Source of the DNA: Haloferax litoreum
Lineage (GTDB): Archaea; Halobacteriota; Halobacteria; Halobacteriales; Haloferacaceae
Direction: 5' to 3'
DNA length: 64,000 bases
NCBI RefSeq assembly: GCF_009674605.1
Contig: NZ_WKJO01000001.1
Coordinates: forward strand, 1,736,001 to 1,800,000
The notes under the pieces are model-generated. The model was not told the DNA's origin and did no database searches. It saw only the letters and a list, made by a program, of their open reading frames with translations. Made by a program: the position numbers and the translations under genes. Shown here piece by piece: positions 41,521-49,728 of the stretch (position 1 is its first letter; every line of letters starts with the position of its first letter).

Positions 41521-42549
41521 ATGACCGACCTCGGAAAGGTCGACCGCGACTTCTTCGACGAGTACATCTATCCACGTCTCGGCGCAGACCGAGACGACGT
41601 CGCGCTCGGCCCGACCCACGGCGTCGATTTCGGCCTCCTCGATATCGACGGAACCGCAGTCGCACTCGCGACGGACCCGATATCCGTGCTTCCAGCCCTC
41701 GGGTTCGACCGCGCGGGGCGGTTCGCTATCGACATCGTCCTCTCTGATATCGCCGTCTCCGGACTCGACCCCTCGCACATCGCCATCTCGTTTACCCTCC
41801 CGCCGGAGATGAGCGACGCCGAGTTCGCCGAACTCTGGAACGCGATGCACGAAGAAGCGGCGGACCTCGGCGTGAGCATCGTCACTGGCCACACCGCCCG
41901 CTACTCCGGGTGTTCGTACCCGTGGGTCGGCGGTGCCACCGCGCTGGCCGTCGGCGACCACGAAGATGTGGTCCGCCCCGACGGTGCACGACCCGGTGAC
42001 GACGTTCTCGTGACGAAAGGACCCGCAGTCGAGACGACTGGCCTCTTGACGACGCTCTTCCCAGATGGATTCGACGGCCTCGACGCCGACGTTCTCGAAA
42101 CCGCACAGGAACGCCTCGACGAGACGGACGCCGTCCGCGACGCGATGACCGTCTCGGCGGCCGGTGGCCGAAAGGTCCACGCGATGCACGACGCGACCGA
42201 ATGTGGCGTCCACGGCGCACTCAACGAGATTGCGCAGAGCGCCGGCGTCCAACTCGAAATCGACGAGTCGAGTATCCCCTTCCGGCCGGGCGTTCGCGAG
42301 GTGTGCGACTATCTCGACATCGACCCGTGGCGAGCGACGACTGCCGGGACGCTCGTCGTCGCACTTGACCCATCCGTCACCGACGACGTGATTTCGGCGC
42401 TCGAAGCTCGTGGAACGCCTGTCGGCGTCGCGGGAACCGTCGTCGATGGCGAGGGCGTCGTCGTGGACGGCGAGCGAATCGAGCACCCGGACGTCGACCC
42501 GTCGTGGGAAGCGTACGAGCGTCTGGCCACGGCGGCAACAGATGAGTAG
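41521..42549 (+). CDS. HypE-like AIR-synthase-fold protein
   Basis: A 342-residue member of the PurM/HypE/ThiL/SelD ATP-binding superfamily, most like archaeal 'hydrogenase expression factor' HypE-type proteins. DPISVLPALGFDRAGRFAIDIVLSDIAVSG (about residues 48-78) is the N-terminal ATP-binding half. VLVTKGPAVETTGLL (about 160) and MHDATECGVHGALNEIA (about 220) mark the C-terminal half, the last containing a DATxxG-type motif. No hydrogenase genes are present in the window, so a role in hydrogenase maturation is unlikely and the reaction is unknown. Started at MTDLGKVDRDF; weaker in-frame starts lie upstream. Confidence 0.82.
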   Translation: MTDLGKVDRDFFDEYIYPRLGADRDDVALGPTHGVDFGLLDIDGTAVALATDPISVLPALGFDRAGRFAIDIVLSDIAVSGLDPSHIAISFTLPPEMSDAEFAELWNAMHEEAADLGVSIVTGHTARYSGCSYPWVGGATALAVGDHEDVVRPDGARPGDDVLVTKGPAVETTGLLTTLFPDGFDGLDADVLETAQERLDETDAVRDAMTVSAAGGRKVHAMHDATECGVHGALNEIAQSAGVQLEIDESSIPFRPGVREVCDYLDIDPWRATTAGTLVVALDPSVTDDVISALEARGTPVGVAGTVVDGEGVVVDGERIEHPDVDPSWEAYERLATAATDE

Positions 42550-42656
42550 GGTTCTCCCGGTTCCACGGACGAACGACACGTTGTGTCACGGTATCCAGAC
42601 TTTCTTTCAACCCGTGAACACTATTGAAGTTATTTCCGACCATACATTCCGGCGTC

Positions 42657-43067
42657 ATGGTAGTAACGAAGTGGCGTGCGGTCGCACTCGGATTCGGTGT
42701 CGCCCTCCTCTTTTCGCTGGTCGCGTCACTCGCCGCGCAACTCGCCATCCTCGGTGGCGCAGTCGGCGGACTCGTCGGTGGGTGGGTCGCAGGCTACTAC
42801 GCCAATAGCGGACGGGTGAGCGGTGCGTGGAACGGATTCCTTGCGGGGGCGATTGCGTCGCTGTCGGTCATCGCAGTACTCGTCGTCGTGGGCCTCTTCG
42901 TCTCGCTTTTTACCCCCTCTCTGGGCGGTGTGTTCGCAACCTTCGGCCTCGCGTTCGCCCTCCTCCTGTTCGCACTCCTCCACGCGATTCCCGCGACGGT
43001 TGGCGGCCTCATCGGTGGCATGTATCCACGCGAGGAGGCCGAGGAAACCGGCCAACCGACGACGTAA
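42657..43067 (+). CDS. DUF5518-like small membrane protein
   Basis: A 136-residue, glycine-rich protein with four membrane helices, related to the product of 16512: KWRAVALGFGVALLFSLV at the start, GAVGGLVGGWVAGYYANSGR near residue 40, and ATVGGLIGGMYPREEAEE near the end. AT-rich sequence (GTTATTTCCGACCATA) upstream contains a TATA-like stretch about 27 bases before the ATG at 42657. An in-frame ATG 11 codons upstream (42624) is less likely. Function unknown. Confidence 0.75.
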   Translation: MVVTKWRAVALGFGVALLFSLVASLAAQLAILGGAVGGLVGGWVAGYYANSGRVSGAWNGFLAGAIASLSVIAVLVVVGLFVSLFTPSLGGVFATFGLAFALLLFALLHAIPATVGGLIGGMYPREEAEETGQPTT

Positions 43068-43116
43068 CCGTCAGAGCCCCGCTCTTCCCCCCATACTGCC
43101 CCCTCCTGCGCGTCGC

Positions 43117-44097
43117 TCAAATACCGTCTTTCAACGCATGTGCGACTCTGTCGAGTGCCGCGTCTGCCACGTCGACGTCCGCGGTGAGGCTGAGAAAGCC
43201 GTGCGGCATCGCAGGTTCGTGGTCGTGGACGACACCGACGCCTGCCGATTCGAGTGCTGTCGCGTACGCCGCCCCTTCGTCTCGAAGCGGGTCGAATCCG
43301 GCAGTGACGACGTACCCCGGCGGCAGGTCGGCGTACGAGTCCGCCCGAAGCGGTGCCGCGAACGGGTTGTACCGGTCGACCGGCGACCGAAGGTAGGTGT
43401 CGTGCGCCCACAGTACGTCGCGCCGAGTGAGCAGTGGGCCGTCGGCGTTCTCGGAGAGTGACTGGTGGTCGCTGGAGAGGTCGGTCATCGGGTACAAGAG
43501 GTGTTGCGACTCGATTGTCGGACCGCCGAACTCCCTGACGTGGAGGCACGTCGCTGCCGCGAGGTTCCCACCTGCACTCGTTCCCCCCACGGCCAGTCGG
43601 TCGGCGTCTCCACCGATGCTGCCCGCGTTCTCTGCGACCCACTCGGTCGCCCGTACACAGTCTTCGAGGCCTGCCGGAAACGGGTGCTCGGGTGCGAGAC
43701 GGTAGTCGACGGAGACGACGACGCGCCGCGAACGCGTCGCGAGACGACGACAGACACCGTCGATGGAGTCGAGCGTCCCCATCGCCCAGAGGCCACCGTG
43801 GAAGAAGACGAGGACCGGTCGCGTCTCGCCGGGTGCTGGATGATAGACGCGAATCGGAATTTCGCCGGCAGGTCCGGGAATTGCGAAGTTCGTACTTCGC
43901 GCTACGTCGGGGGCGTCTGTCGCGGCGAACACCTCGTCTTCGACGCGTCGAGCGCTCTCGACACCGAGTGCGGACCACTCCGGGATGCCGAGTCGTTCGA
44001 CGTCGTCGACGACTGCCTGCGCTTGCGGGTCGAGCGTGTCCGTCGCAGTGACAGTACCACCGTCTGTGGGAGACGAGTCGTCGCCGAAGAGAACCAT
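43117..44097 (-). CDS. Alpha/beta hydrolase, hormone-sensitive-lipase/esterase type
   Basis: A 326-residue carboxylesterase of the HSL group. The oxyanion motif is VLVFFHGGLWAMGT (HGG, about residues 90-100), the nucleophile elbow AVGGTSAGGNLAAAT (G-T-S-A-G, Ser about 167), the acid TAGFDPLRDEG (about 263) and the His MPHGFLSL (about 293). The sequence begins MVLFGDDSSPTDGG, and a longer in-frame extension is not credible. Transcribed divergently from kynU across 83 bases. Substrates are probably short-chain acyl esters; the natural one is unknown. Confidence 0.88.
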   Translation of the reverse strand: MVLFGDDSSPTDGGTVTATDTLDPQAQAVVDDVERLGIPEWSALGVESARRVEDEVFAATDAPDVARSTNFAIPGPAGEIPIRVYHPAPGETRPVLVFFHGGLWAMGTLDSIDGVCRRLATRSRRVVVSVDYRLAPEHPFPAGLEDCVRATEWVAENAGSIGGDADRLAVGGTSAGGNLAAATCLHVREFGGPTIESQHLLYPMTDLSSDHQSLSENADGPLLTRRDVLWAHDTYLRSPVDRYNPFAAPLRADSYADLPPGYVVTAGFDPLRDEGAAYATALESAGVGVVHDHEPAMPHGFLSLTADVDVADAALDRVAHALKDGI

Positions 44098-44146
44098 ACG
44101 GGAGGCGCGCAGGCGAGCGTGAAAAACACCACGCCGTACGGTCCGC

Positions 44147-44155
44147 AAACATACT
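44147..44155 (+). promoter_or_regulatory. TATA box of kynU
   Basis: AAACATACT is centred 29 bases before the kynU ATG. It indicates a leaderless transcript and lies within the 83-base divergent gap shared with the esterase gene. Confidence 0.5.
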
Positions 44156-44180
44156 TGCGCCGAGCGACTAACTCGCGTTC

Positions 44181-45461
44181 ATGAACGACGAGGGCGACAC
44201 ACCGACACTCGACCGTGCCCGCGAGATGGACGCCGCCGACCCGCTTTCGGACCTCCGCGACCGATTTCACGTCCCCGAGGGCGAACTGTACATGGACGGG
44301 AACTCGCTCGGCCCACTGTCGGTAGACGCCGAGGCGGCGCTGGACCACGTCGTCGACGAGTGGCGTGAACTCGGCATCCACGGGTGGACCGACGCCGACC
44401 CCGACTGGTTCACCTACGGCGAACGACTCGGTGACCGACTCGCACCCCTCGTCGGTGCACGCCCCGAGGAAGTCGTCGTCGCCAACTCCACGACGGTCAA
44501 CATCCACACCCTCGTCGGGACGTTCTACGACCCGGAACGCGGCGAGAAAATCGTCGTCGATGACCTCGACTTTCCGACGGACCACTACGCGATTCGCGCA
44601 CAACTTCGTCAGCGCGGTGTCGACCCCGACGACGCCCTCCGGGTGGTCGAGAGCCGAGACGGCCGGACTATCGAGACAGAAGACGTACTCGCGGCCATCG
44701 ACGACGACGTCGGCATGGTGTTTCTCCCCTCGGTCCTCTACCGAAGCGGCCAATTGTTCGACATCGAAGCCATCACCGAAGCGGCACACGACGCGGGCGC
44801 ACTGGCCGGGTTCGACCTCGCGCACTCGGTCGGCGTCGTTCCGCACGAACTGTCGGCCATCGGTGTCGACTTCGCCGTCTGGTGTCACTACAAGTACCTC
44901 AACGCCGGCCCCGGTGCTATCGCCGGCCTCTACGTGAACGAGCGACACTTCGGCGTCTCTCCGTCGCTCGCCGGATGGTGGGGCAACGACAAGGAGACGC
45001 AGTTCGACATGGCGCTCACCTACGACCCGGCGCACTCCGCCGGTGCGTTCCAGATTGGAACGGTTCCCATCCTCGCTGCCGCCCCGTTGGACGGCACGCT
45101 CGACATCGTCGAAGATGCCGGCGGCGTCGCTGCACTCCGCGAGAAGTCGCTCGCTCTCACCGACTACCTCGTCGACCTCGTGGACGAGCGACTGCCGGAG
45201 TGCGAAGTCGGGACCCCGCGCGACCCGGCGACCCGCGGCGGTCACGTCGCCGTCGAACACCCCGAGGCGTATCGAATCAGCCTCGCACTGAAAGAACGCG
45301 GCGTCGTCGTGGACTTCCGTATGCCGAACGTGGTTCGCGTCGCACCTGCACCGGCCTACATCGGGTTCGAGGACGTGTTTCGGGCCGTGGAGCATCTGCG
45401 CGACATACTGGACGGAAATGAGTACGAACAGTTCGAGACGCGAAGTGGCGGGGTGACGTGA
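44181..45461 (+). CDS. kynU: Kynureninase
   Basis: PLP-dependent hydrolase that converts kynurenine to anthranilate and alanine in tryptophan breakdown. It is 426 aa. Family landmarks are ELYMDGNSLGPLSVDAEAAL (about residues 34-53), ANSTTVNIHTLVGTFY (about 100-115), DDLDFPTDHYAIRAQL (about 130), AGFDLAHSVGVVPHEL and the PLP lysine in WCHYKYLNAGPG (about 238). No other kynurenine-pathway gene (tryptophan dioxygenase, formamidase) is nearby, so the rest of the pathway must lie elsewhere. Annotated with good confidence from these motifs. Confidence 0.93.
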   Translation: MNDEGDTPTLDRAREMDAADPLSDLRDRFHVPEGELYMDGNSLGPLSVDAEAALDHVVDEWRELGIHGWTDADPDWFTYGERLGDRLAPLVGARPEEVVVANSTTVNIHTLVGTFYDPERGEKIVVDDLDFPTDHYAIRAQLRQRGVDPDDALRVVESRDGRTIETEDVLAAIDDDVGMVFLPSVLYRSGQLFDIEAITEAAHDAGALAGFDLAHSVGVVPHELSAIGVDFAVWCHYKYLNAGPGAIAGLYVNERHFGVSPSLAGWWGNDKETQFDMALTYDPAHSAGAFQIGTVPILAAAPLDGTLDIVEDAGGVAALREKSLALTDYLVDLVDERLPECEVGTPRDPATRGGHVAVEHPEAYRISLALKERGVVVDFRMPNVVRVAPAPAYIGFEDVFRAVEHLRDILDGNEYEQFETRSGGVT

Positions 45462-45480
45462 ATCGGGGCACCGAGTGACT

Positions 45481-46197
45481 TCAGTTCGGTCTCACGTCGC
45501 CGGCAGTAGACCGCCGAAGTCGGCGTCGCCACCGGTAGCCGTACACCCCGTAGAGGACCAACACGACCGCCGGAACGACCACGGCATTGGACAGAAACGC
45601 CGAACGACCGTAGGTACCCCAGACCACGAGGGGCATTCCAACGACGACAATCGGCGTGGCGACGATTCGAGCGTAAATCGGGCTGGGAACCGTCACATCA
45701 CGAACGGCGACATCGACACCCATCTGTTCGAGCGCCGATTCGAACGCAGGCACCTCAGCAGTGGAGACAGACGTTGACAGCGGCTTGGCGACTGCCCATC
45801 TGGTGTAGTGAAATCTCACGAGAGCGACGTCGGTGAACCGAAGTATCGTGACGTGGTCGAAGTCGTCCGCGTCGATGGGTGAATACGCTTCGTCCGTGTA
45901 CGGTTTCGTCTTCGTTAGCGTACGGTTCTCGTAGTCGACGGTCACGCGCGGAGCGACGAACTCGTGGCTCATCCACAGAAGCAAGAGCGCGATGCCGAAC
46001 GGCATCGCCGCGGCGAACGGGACGAACACGTCGTGAACCTGCGCCGCGAGGAGGGCGGCGAGTGGAAGACCGACCACGAACCACGCCCATCCCCTGGTAC
46101 TCCCGACCAGCGCGGCGAACGCGAATCGAACAGGGACGTCACGCGTCCGGTCGAGTCGGACACCGAAGACAGCGGTGTCGGTGCCTGTTTCACTCAC
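45481..46197 (-). CDS. Conserved membrane protein of unknown function
   Basis: A 238-residue protein with two membrane helices near residues 35-75 (WAWFVVGLPLAALLAAQVH; AAMPFGIALLLLWM), a soluble PH-like beta domain (VTVDYENRTLTKTKPYTDEAYSPI, then VTILRFTDVALVRFHY), and two further helices near 170-225. The order 'two helices, beta domain, two helices' resembles haloarchaeal membrane proteins with bacterial PH-like domains, but I cannot assign a named family. Converges with kynU (20 bases). Start is the first ATG, followed by an acidic N-terminus (MSETGTDTAV). Confidence 0.75.
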   Translation of the reverse strand: MSETGTDTAVFGVRLDRTRDVPVRFAFAALVGSTRGWAWFVVGLPLAALLAAQVHDVFVPFAAAMPFGIALLLLWMSHEFVAPRVTVDYENRTLTKTKPYTDEAYSPIDADDFDHVTILRFTDVALVRFHYTRWAVAKPLSTSVSTAEVPAFESALEQMGVDVAVRDVTVPSPIYARIVATPIVVVGMPLVVWGTYGRSAFLSNAVVVPAVVLVLYGVYGYRWRRRLRRSTAGDVRPN

Positions 46198-46306
46198 TGC
46201 TCTCGCTGTCCGCAGGCGTTCGTACGTACATTGTGACGAGTCATCGGAGACAGCTGATTAATGTTCCCCAGGTGTCGATAGAATTCGTGAAAGACGGGGA
46301 ACTGCT

Positions 46307-47005
46307 CTACCAGTCGATGACCCGCTTGTCGCGCCAGAACTTCCCGGACGGACTACCCGGTTCGAACTGGGCCACCCACGTCGGCGTCTCGGCACCTTTC
46401 TCGACGGGACGAGACGCGTTCTCGCCACCCATGTCGGTGCGGACCCATCCGGGACAGACCGAGTTGGCGATGAGTCCGTCGTCTCCGTACTGGCCGTCGA
46501 GGTAGACAGTCAGACCGTTGATGCCGGTCTTCGAGATTCGATACGACGGCGACCCGCCGGACTGTCCTTCTTCGAGTGCACCCATGCCAGACGAGACGTT
46601 GACGACGCGACCACCGTCGTTCTGGAGGAGGAGTGGGACAGCGTGTTTACACAGTAGCATCGGCCCGCGCAGGTTGACGGCGAGCGTCTGGTCGATGGTG
46701 TCTGTCGGTTCTGCGACGATATCGTCACCGAACTCCCCGATTCCAGCGTTGTTGACGAGGATATCGAGACGGCCTTCGCTGGCGAAGATGCCGTCGACGG
46801 CCTCTTCGATGTCACCTTCTTGCGTCACGTCGAGGAGGACGCGTTCCGTTCCCTCGGGCGTCTCGTTCGTGACGCTTCGCGACCCGGCGTAGACCGTCGC
46901 TCCGAGGTCACGGAGGTTCTCGGCGATTTGGTGGCCGATGCCTCGATTCGCGCCGGTAACGAGGGCAACTTGCCCGTCGAGGTCGTCGTACACGTCGGGT
47001 TCCAT
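46307..47005 (-). CDS. Short-chain dehydrogenase/reductase
   Basis: A 232-residue SDR. The cofactor loop is ALVTGANRGIGHQIAENL (about residues 14-31), then NNAGIG (about 88), a Ser (NVSSGMG) and SYRISKTGINGL (Tyr-x3-Lys, about 154). Basic residues after the second strand (AGSRSV) suggest NADP(H). A TATA-like GAGAATAACC is about 27 bases before the ATG. Related to, but distinct from, the SDR at 3856. Substrate unknown; carbonyl-reductase-like by its Asn-Arg-Gly-Ile-Gly loop. Confidence 0.9.
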   Translation of the reverse strand: MEPDVYDDLDGQVALVTGANRGIGHQIAENLRDLGATVYAGSRSVTNETPEGTERVLLDVTQEGDIEEAVDGIFASEGRLDILVNNAGIGEFGDDIVAEPTDTIDQTLAVNLRGPMLLCKHAVPLLLQNDGGRVVNVSSGMGALEEGQSGGSPSYRISKTGINGLTVYLDGQYGDDGLIANSVCPGWVRTDMGGENASRPVEKGAETPTWVAQFEPGSPSGKFWRDKRVIDW

Positions 47006-47068
47006 ACGGGGGTCTGAGCACTCGGACCGGTTATTCTCACCGAAAGTCGGCGACTCGGTTCGTGTGAC

Positions 47069-47488
47069 TCACTCGACGACGACTTCGACTTCGCGGAACT
47101 CGTTTCCGGTCCACTCGTGGGCGGTCAGTCGCCCGTCGGGGTTGCAGATGAGGTAGACGTACCCCGGCCACGACGCCTGCGCGCGGTCGGCGGCGCTCGG
47201 AACCGGTGCCGACTCCGGGTGCGAGTGATAGAACCCGACCACGTCATCTCCCTTCGATTCGGCGTCGTCGAAGGCGGTGACTGTCTCTGCGGGGTCGAGT
47301 TCGTAGGCGACCCGCGGGTCGTCGGCGACGTTCGAAACGGGGAGTGAAGCAGAGATAGAGTTTGCTTGGTGGTCCCCCACGAGGACGCCACAGACTTCTT
47401 CGGGAGGGTCTTCGGCGGCACCCTCGCGGGCGTGAGTAAGTACCTCGCCGCGGACGTGCGACGCGAGCGTTACGTTATTCGAAGTCAC
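47069..47488 (-). CDS. jamm1: JAMM/MPN+ metalloprotease, desampylase (HvJAMM1-like)
   Basis: A zinc isopeptidase of 139 aa that in Haloferax removes ubiquitin-like SAMP proteins from conjugates (recalled for HvJAMM1, which has the same motif letters). The active site is complete: Glu in PPEEVCGVLVGD (about residue 31), then FYHSHPESAPVPSAAD (His-x-His and Asp), followed by SWPGYVYLICNPDGRLTAHEW. The start is the GTG at 47488 because the upper in-frame codon is TTG. Its beginning overlaps the end of idi by 14 bases, so it is likely expressed from the idi promoter. Confidence 0.9.
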   Translation of the reverse strand: MTSNNVTLASHVRGEVLTHAREGAAEDPPEEVCGVLVGDHQANSISASLPVSNVADDPRVAYELDPAETVTAFDDAESKGDDVVGFYHSHPESAPVPSAADRAQASWPGYVYLICNPDGRLTAHEWTGNEFREVEVVVE

Positions 47489-48044
47489 GGCGCATCGCAA
47501 TCTCGAACCACGGGCACAGACGCAGTTGGCGGTACCACTGCGGGTGGTCGTGGAGGTGCTCGTAGTCCACCCAGAGCATCCCCGCGATTTCGTCCTCGTC
47601 GGGGTCGAGACTGGTGTCTTCGAGGGTGACCTTCAGGACCGCACAGACCTCCCACTCGAGGCCGGCGTTCTCGTAGTAGCGCTTGTACTCGAACTTGTCC
47701 GTGACGCGCAGGTCGGAGTACTGGTCGGGCGTGATGCCGAGTTCCTCTTCGAGTCGCTCTTCGGTCGCTTCTTCCTGGGACTGCCCTTCGACGGGGTGGG
47801 AGGCGACGGTGCCGTCCCAGTGGGTGTCCCACAGGCGCTTGTTCGGTGCGCGCTGTGCGAGGAGCAGTTGGCCCTCCTCGTTGAACACGAGACAGGTGAA
47901 GGCGCGGTGGCGGATGCCGTCGCCCGTGTGGGCGTCGAGTCGGTTGACGGTCCCCTCCGGGTTGTCGTCGGAGTCGACGGCGATGACGTCCTGTGCTGCG
48001 TTCTTGTGGAGTTCCGTGGCCTCGTCGGCCGCTGCATTGCTCAT
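47475..48044 (-). CDS. idi: Isopentenyl-diphosphate delta-isomerase, type 1, with altered active-site Cys
   Basis: Interconverts IPP and DMAPP, needed for archaeal isoprenoid lipids and carotenoids. It is 189 aa with a Nudix-like fold. HRAFTCLVFNEEGQLLLAQRAPNKRLWD (about 47-74) and the Nudix-type helix SQEEATEERLEEELG (about 90) are visible, with LEWEVCAVL keeping the Glu of the catalytic ENE-type site. The catalytic Cys motif of E. coli Idi (V-C-G-H-P) is here V-A-S-H-P (about residues 80-84), so Ala replaces the Cys and Ser follows. The start at 48044 agrees with relatives. First gene of an idi-jamm1 pair. Confidence 0.92.
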   Translation of the reverse strand: MSNAAADEATELHKNAAQDVIAVDSDDNPEGTVNRLDAHTGDGIRHRAFTCLVFNEEGQLLLAQRAPNKRLWDTHWDGTVASHPVEGQSQEEATEERLEEELGITPDQYSDLRVTDKFEYKRYYENAGLEWEVCAVLKVTLEDTSLDPDEDEIAGMLWVDYEHLHDHPQWYRQLRLCPWFEIAMRRDFE

Positions 48045-48134
48045 GTCCGTCTCGTCGGAGGCGGGGGTCAATTATGCTTCGATGCGGACCAGCCACACTC
48101 GGTCGTGGTCGACTCGTGTCCCGGGTGTCCCGCG

Positions 48135-48548
48135 TCACCCGAGGCGTTCGTCGAGAATCAAGCGCGTCTTCGTACTCTTCACGTCGTCGTGCTCGCGCGC
48201 ACGCGTAATGAGGTCGTTGACCGCTCGCGTGTCGGCCGCGTCGACGACGAGGACGATGTCCTCTTCGCCCGACACCTGCCAGACGAAGTCGACGTCCTTC
48301 CACTCGGACATGAGTTCCGAGACGTCGTTCGTATCGACGTCGACTGCGACGGTCACCTCTATCATCGCCTTCAGGTTGCCCGTGCGGGTCGCAATCGTAA
48401 ATCGTTCGATGACGCCTTCGTCGACTAACCGCTCGACGCGGTTTCGAACCGTCCCTTCAGACGTTCCGACTTCCGCCGCAATCTCCGTGTTCGGGGTTCG
48501 AGCGTCCCGTCGGAGGATGTCGAGGATGCGTCGGTCCAACTCGTCCAT
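48135..48548 (-). CDS. Lrp/AsnC-family transcriptional regulator
   Basis: A 137-residue feast/famine regulator. The N-terminal winged helix begins MDELDRRILDILRRDARTPN, and TEIAAEVGTSEGTVRNRVER (about 21-40) contains the recognition helix. The C-terminal RAM domain (about 60-137) would bind an amino acid or other small effector, with oligomerisation. It diverges from carA, with a 15-base palindrome (48580-48594) between. It may control its own gene and carA, consistent with Lrp-like control of nitrogen or pyrimidine/arginine metabolism. The effector is unknown. Confidence 0.92.
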   Translation of the reverse strand: MDELDRRILDILRRDARTPNTEIAAEVGTSEGTVRNRVERLVDEGVIERFTIATRTGNLKAMIEVTVAVDVDTNDVSELMSEWKDVDFVWQVSGEEDIVLVVDAADTRAVNDLITRAREHDDVKSTKTRLILDERLG

Positions 48549-48579
48549 ACCCCACGTGCCGCCCCCAGCGACTTACCGA

Positions 48580-48594
48580 TTACGAATTTCGTAA
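48580..48594. promoter_or_regulatory. Palindromic operator between lrp-like gene and carA
   Basis: TTACGAATTTCGTAA: seven-base arms (TTACGAA/TTCGTAA) around one T. It covers -32 to -46 relative to the regulator's ATG, where the TATA/BRE region should lie, and sits about 22 bases upstream of the carA TATA (48611-48620, centred 30 bases before carA). This is the placement expected for autorepression and for control of carA. A half-site TTACGAA recurs at 49761-49767, between carA and the PAS gene. Confidence 0.65.
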
Positions 48595-48645
48595 CTCGAC
48601 TTCGAAAGCAACACTTATGCACCCGGGTTCCGTTCGTTTCTCGTA

Positions 48646-49728
48646 ATGTCGGACGCCTATCTGGCCCTGGAAGACGGTCGCGTGGTCGAAGCGCGTGGTC
48701 GCGTTCCGGGACGCACACGTGGTGAACTGGTGTTCACGACCGCATACACCGGATACGAAGAGAGTCTGACCGACCCTTCGTACGAAGAACAAGTCCTCAC
48801 CTTCTCGTACCCCCTCATCGGGAACTACGGCGTCCGAGCCGAGCGATTCGAGTCCGACCGGGTCCACCCGCGTGCCGCCGTTGCACGCGAGTTCACCGAC
48901 GACGTCGTCGAGTGGCTCGCCGACGAGGGCGTGCCAGCGGTCGACCACATCGACACCCGTGACCTCGTGACGTCGATTCGTGAAGAGGGCGCGATGAAGG
49001 TCGGAATCGCCGTCGGCGAAGATGCGACCCCTGAAGCCGCGAAAGAAGAACTCGCGAAGTGCAAGGGCATGAGCGAACACGTCGACATCGGCGCACAGGT
49101 CACGACACCCGAACTCACCACCTACGAGGGTGACGGCGACCAGACGGTCACGCTCGTCGACTGTGGTGCGAAGCAGTCTATCGTCGACTCGCTCGTCGAA
49201 CGCGGGGCGACAGTTCACGTCCTCCCGTACGACGCGACGGCGGACGACGTGTCCGCACTCGACTCCGACGTGCTGTTCATCTCGAACGGTCCCGGTGACC
49301 CGGAGAACTACACTGCGACTCGCGAACTCGTCGAGGAGTTCGCCGGTGACGTCCCCATCGCGGGCATCTGTCTCGGCCAACAAATCGTCGCGAGCGCACT
49401 CGGCGGCACCACCGAGAAGATGGCCTTCGGTCACCGTGGCGTGAACCAACCCGTCCGCGACCTGCAGACTGGGAAAGTCATCATGACGACCCAGAACCAC
49501 GGCTACACCGTCGCAGACCCCGGTGAGCACCTCGACGTGACGCAAATCAACGTCAACGACGACACCGCGGAAGGCCTCGAAAGCGAGGACCTGAGCGTCA
49601 TCACGCGCCAGTACCACCCAGAGGCTCACCCCGGACCCCACGACTCGCTCGGCTTCTTCGATGACGTCCTCTCCATGGCGGACCCTGAGGGAAATGGCCG
49701 TAAGCGGCGCATCGTCGCCTCGGACTGA
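48646..49728 (+). CDS. carA: Carbamoyl-phosphate synthase small (glutaminase) subunit
   Basis: Supplies ammonia from glutamine for carbamoyl phosphate, used for pyrimidines and arginine. It is 360 aa. The N-terminal domain (MSDAYLALEDGRVVEARG, then ELVFTTAYTGYEESLTDPSY) is followed by a class I glutamine amidotransferase domain with SNGPGDPENYTATRELV (about 217), the nucleophile elbow GICLGQQIVA (Cys about 243) and the catalytic His-x-Glu in QYHPEAHPGPHDS (about 325). Only carA is in the window; carB is not adjacent. Expression is probably tied to the Lrp-like regulator across a palindromic promoter. Confidence 0.95.
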   Translation: MSDAYLALEDGRVVEARGRVPGRTRGELVFTTAYTGYEESLTDPSYEEQVLTFSYPLIGNYGVRAERFESDRVHPRAAVAREFTDDVVEWLADEGVPAVDHIDTRDLVTSIREEGAMKVGIAVGEDATPEAAKEELAKCKGMSEHVDIGAQVTTPELTTYEGDGDQTVTLVDCGAKQSIVDSLVERGATVHVLPYDATADDVSALDSDVLFISNGPGDPENYTATRELVEEFAGDVPIAGICLGQQIVASALGGTTEKMAFGHRGVNQPVRDLQTGKVIMTTQNHGYTVADPGEHLDVTQINVNDDTAEGLESEDLSVITRQYHPEAHPGPHDSLGFFDDVLSMADPEGNGRKRRIVASD

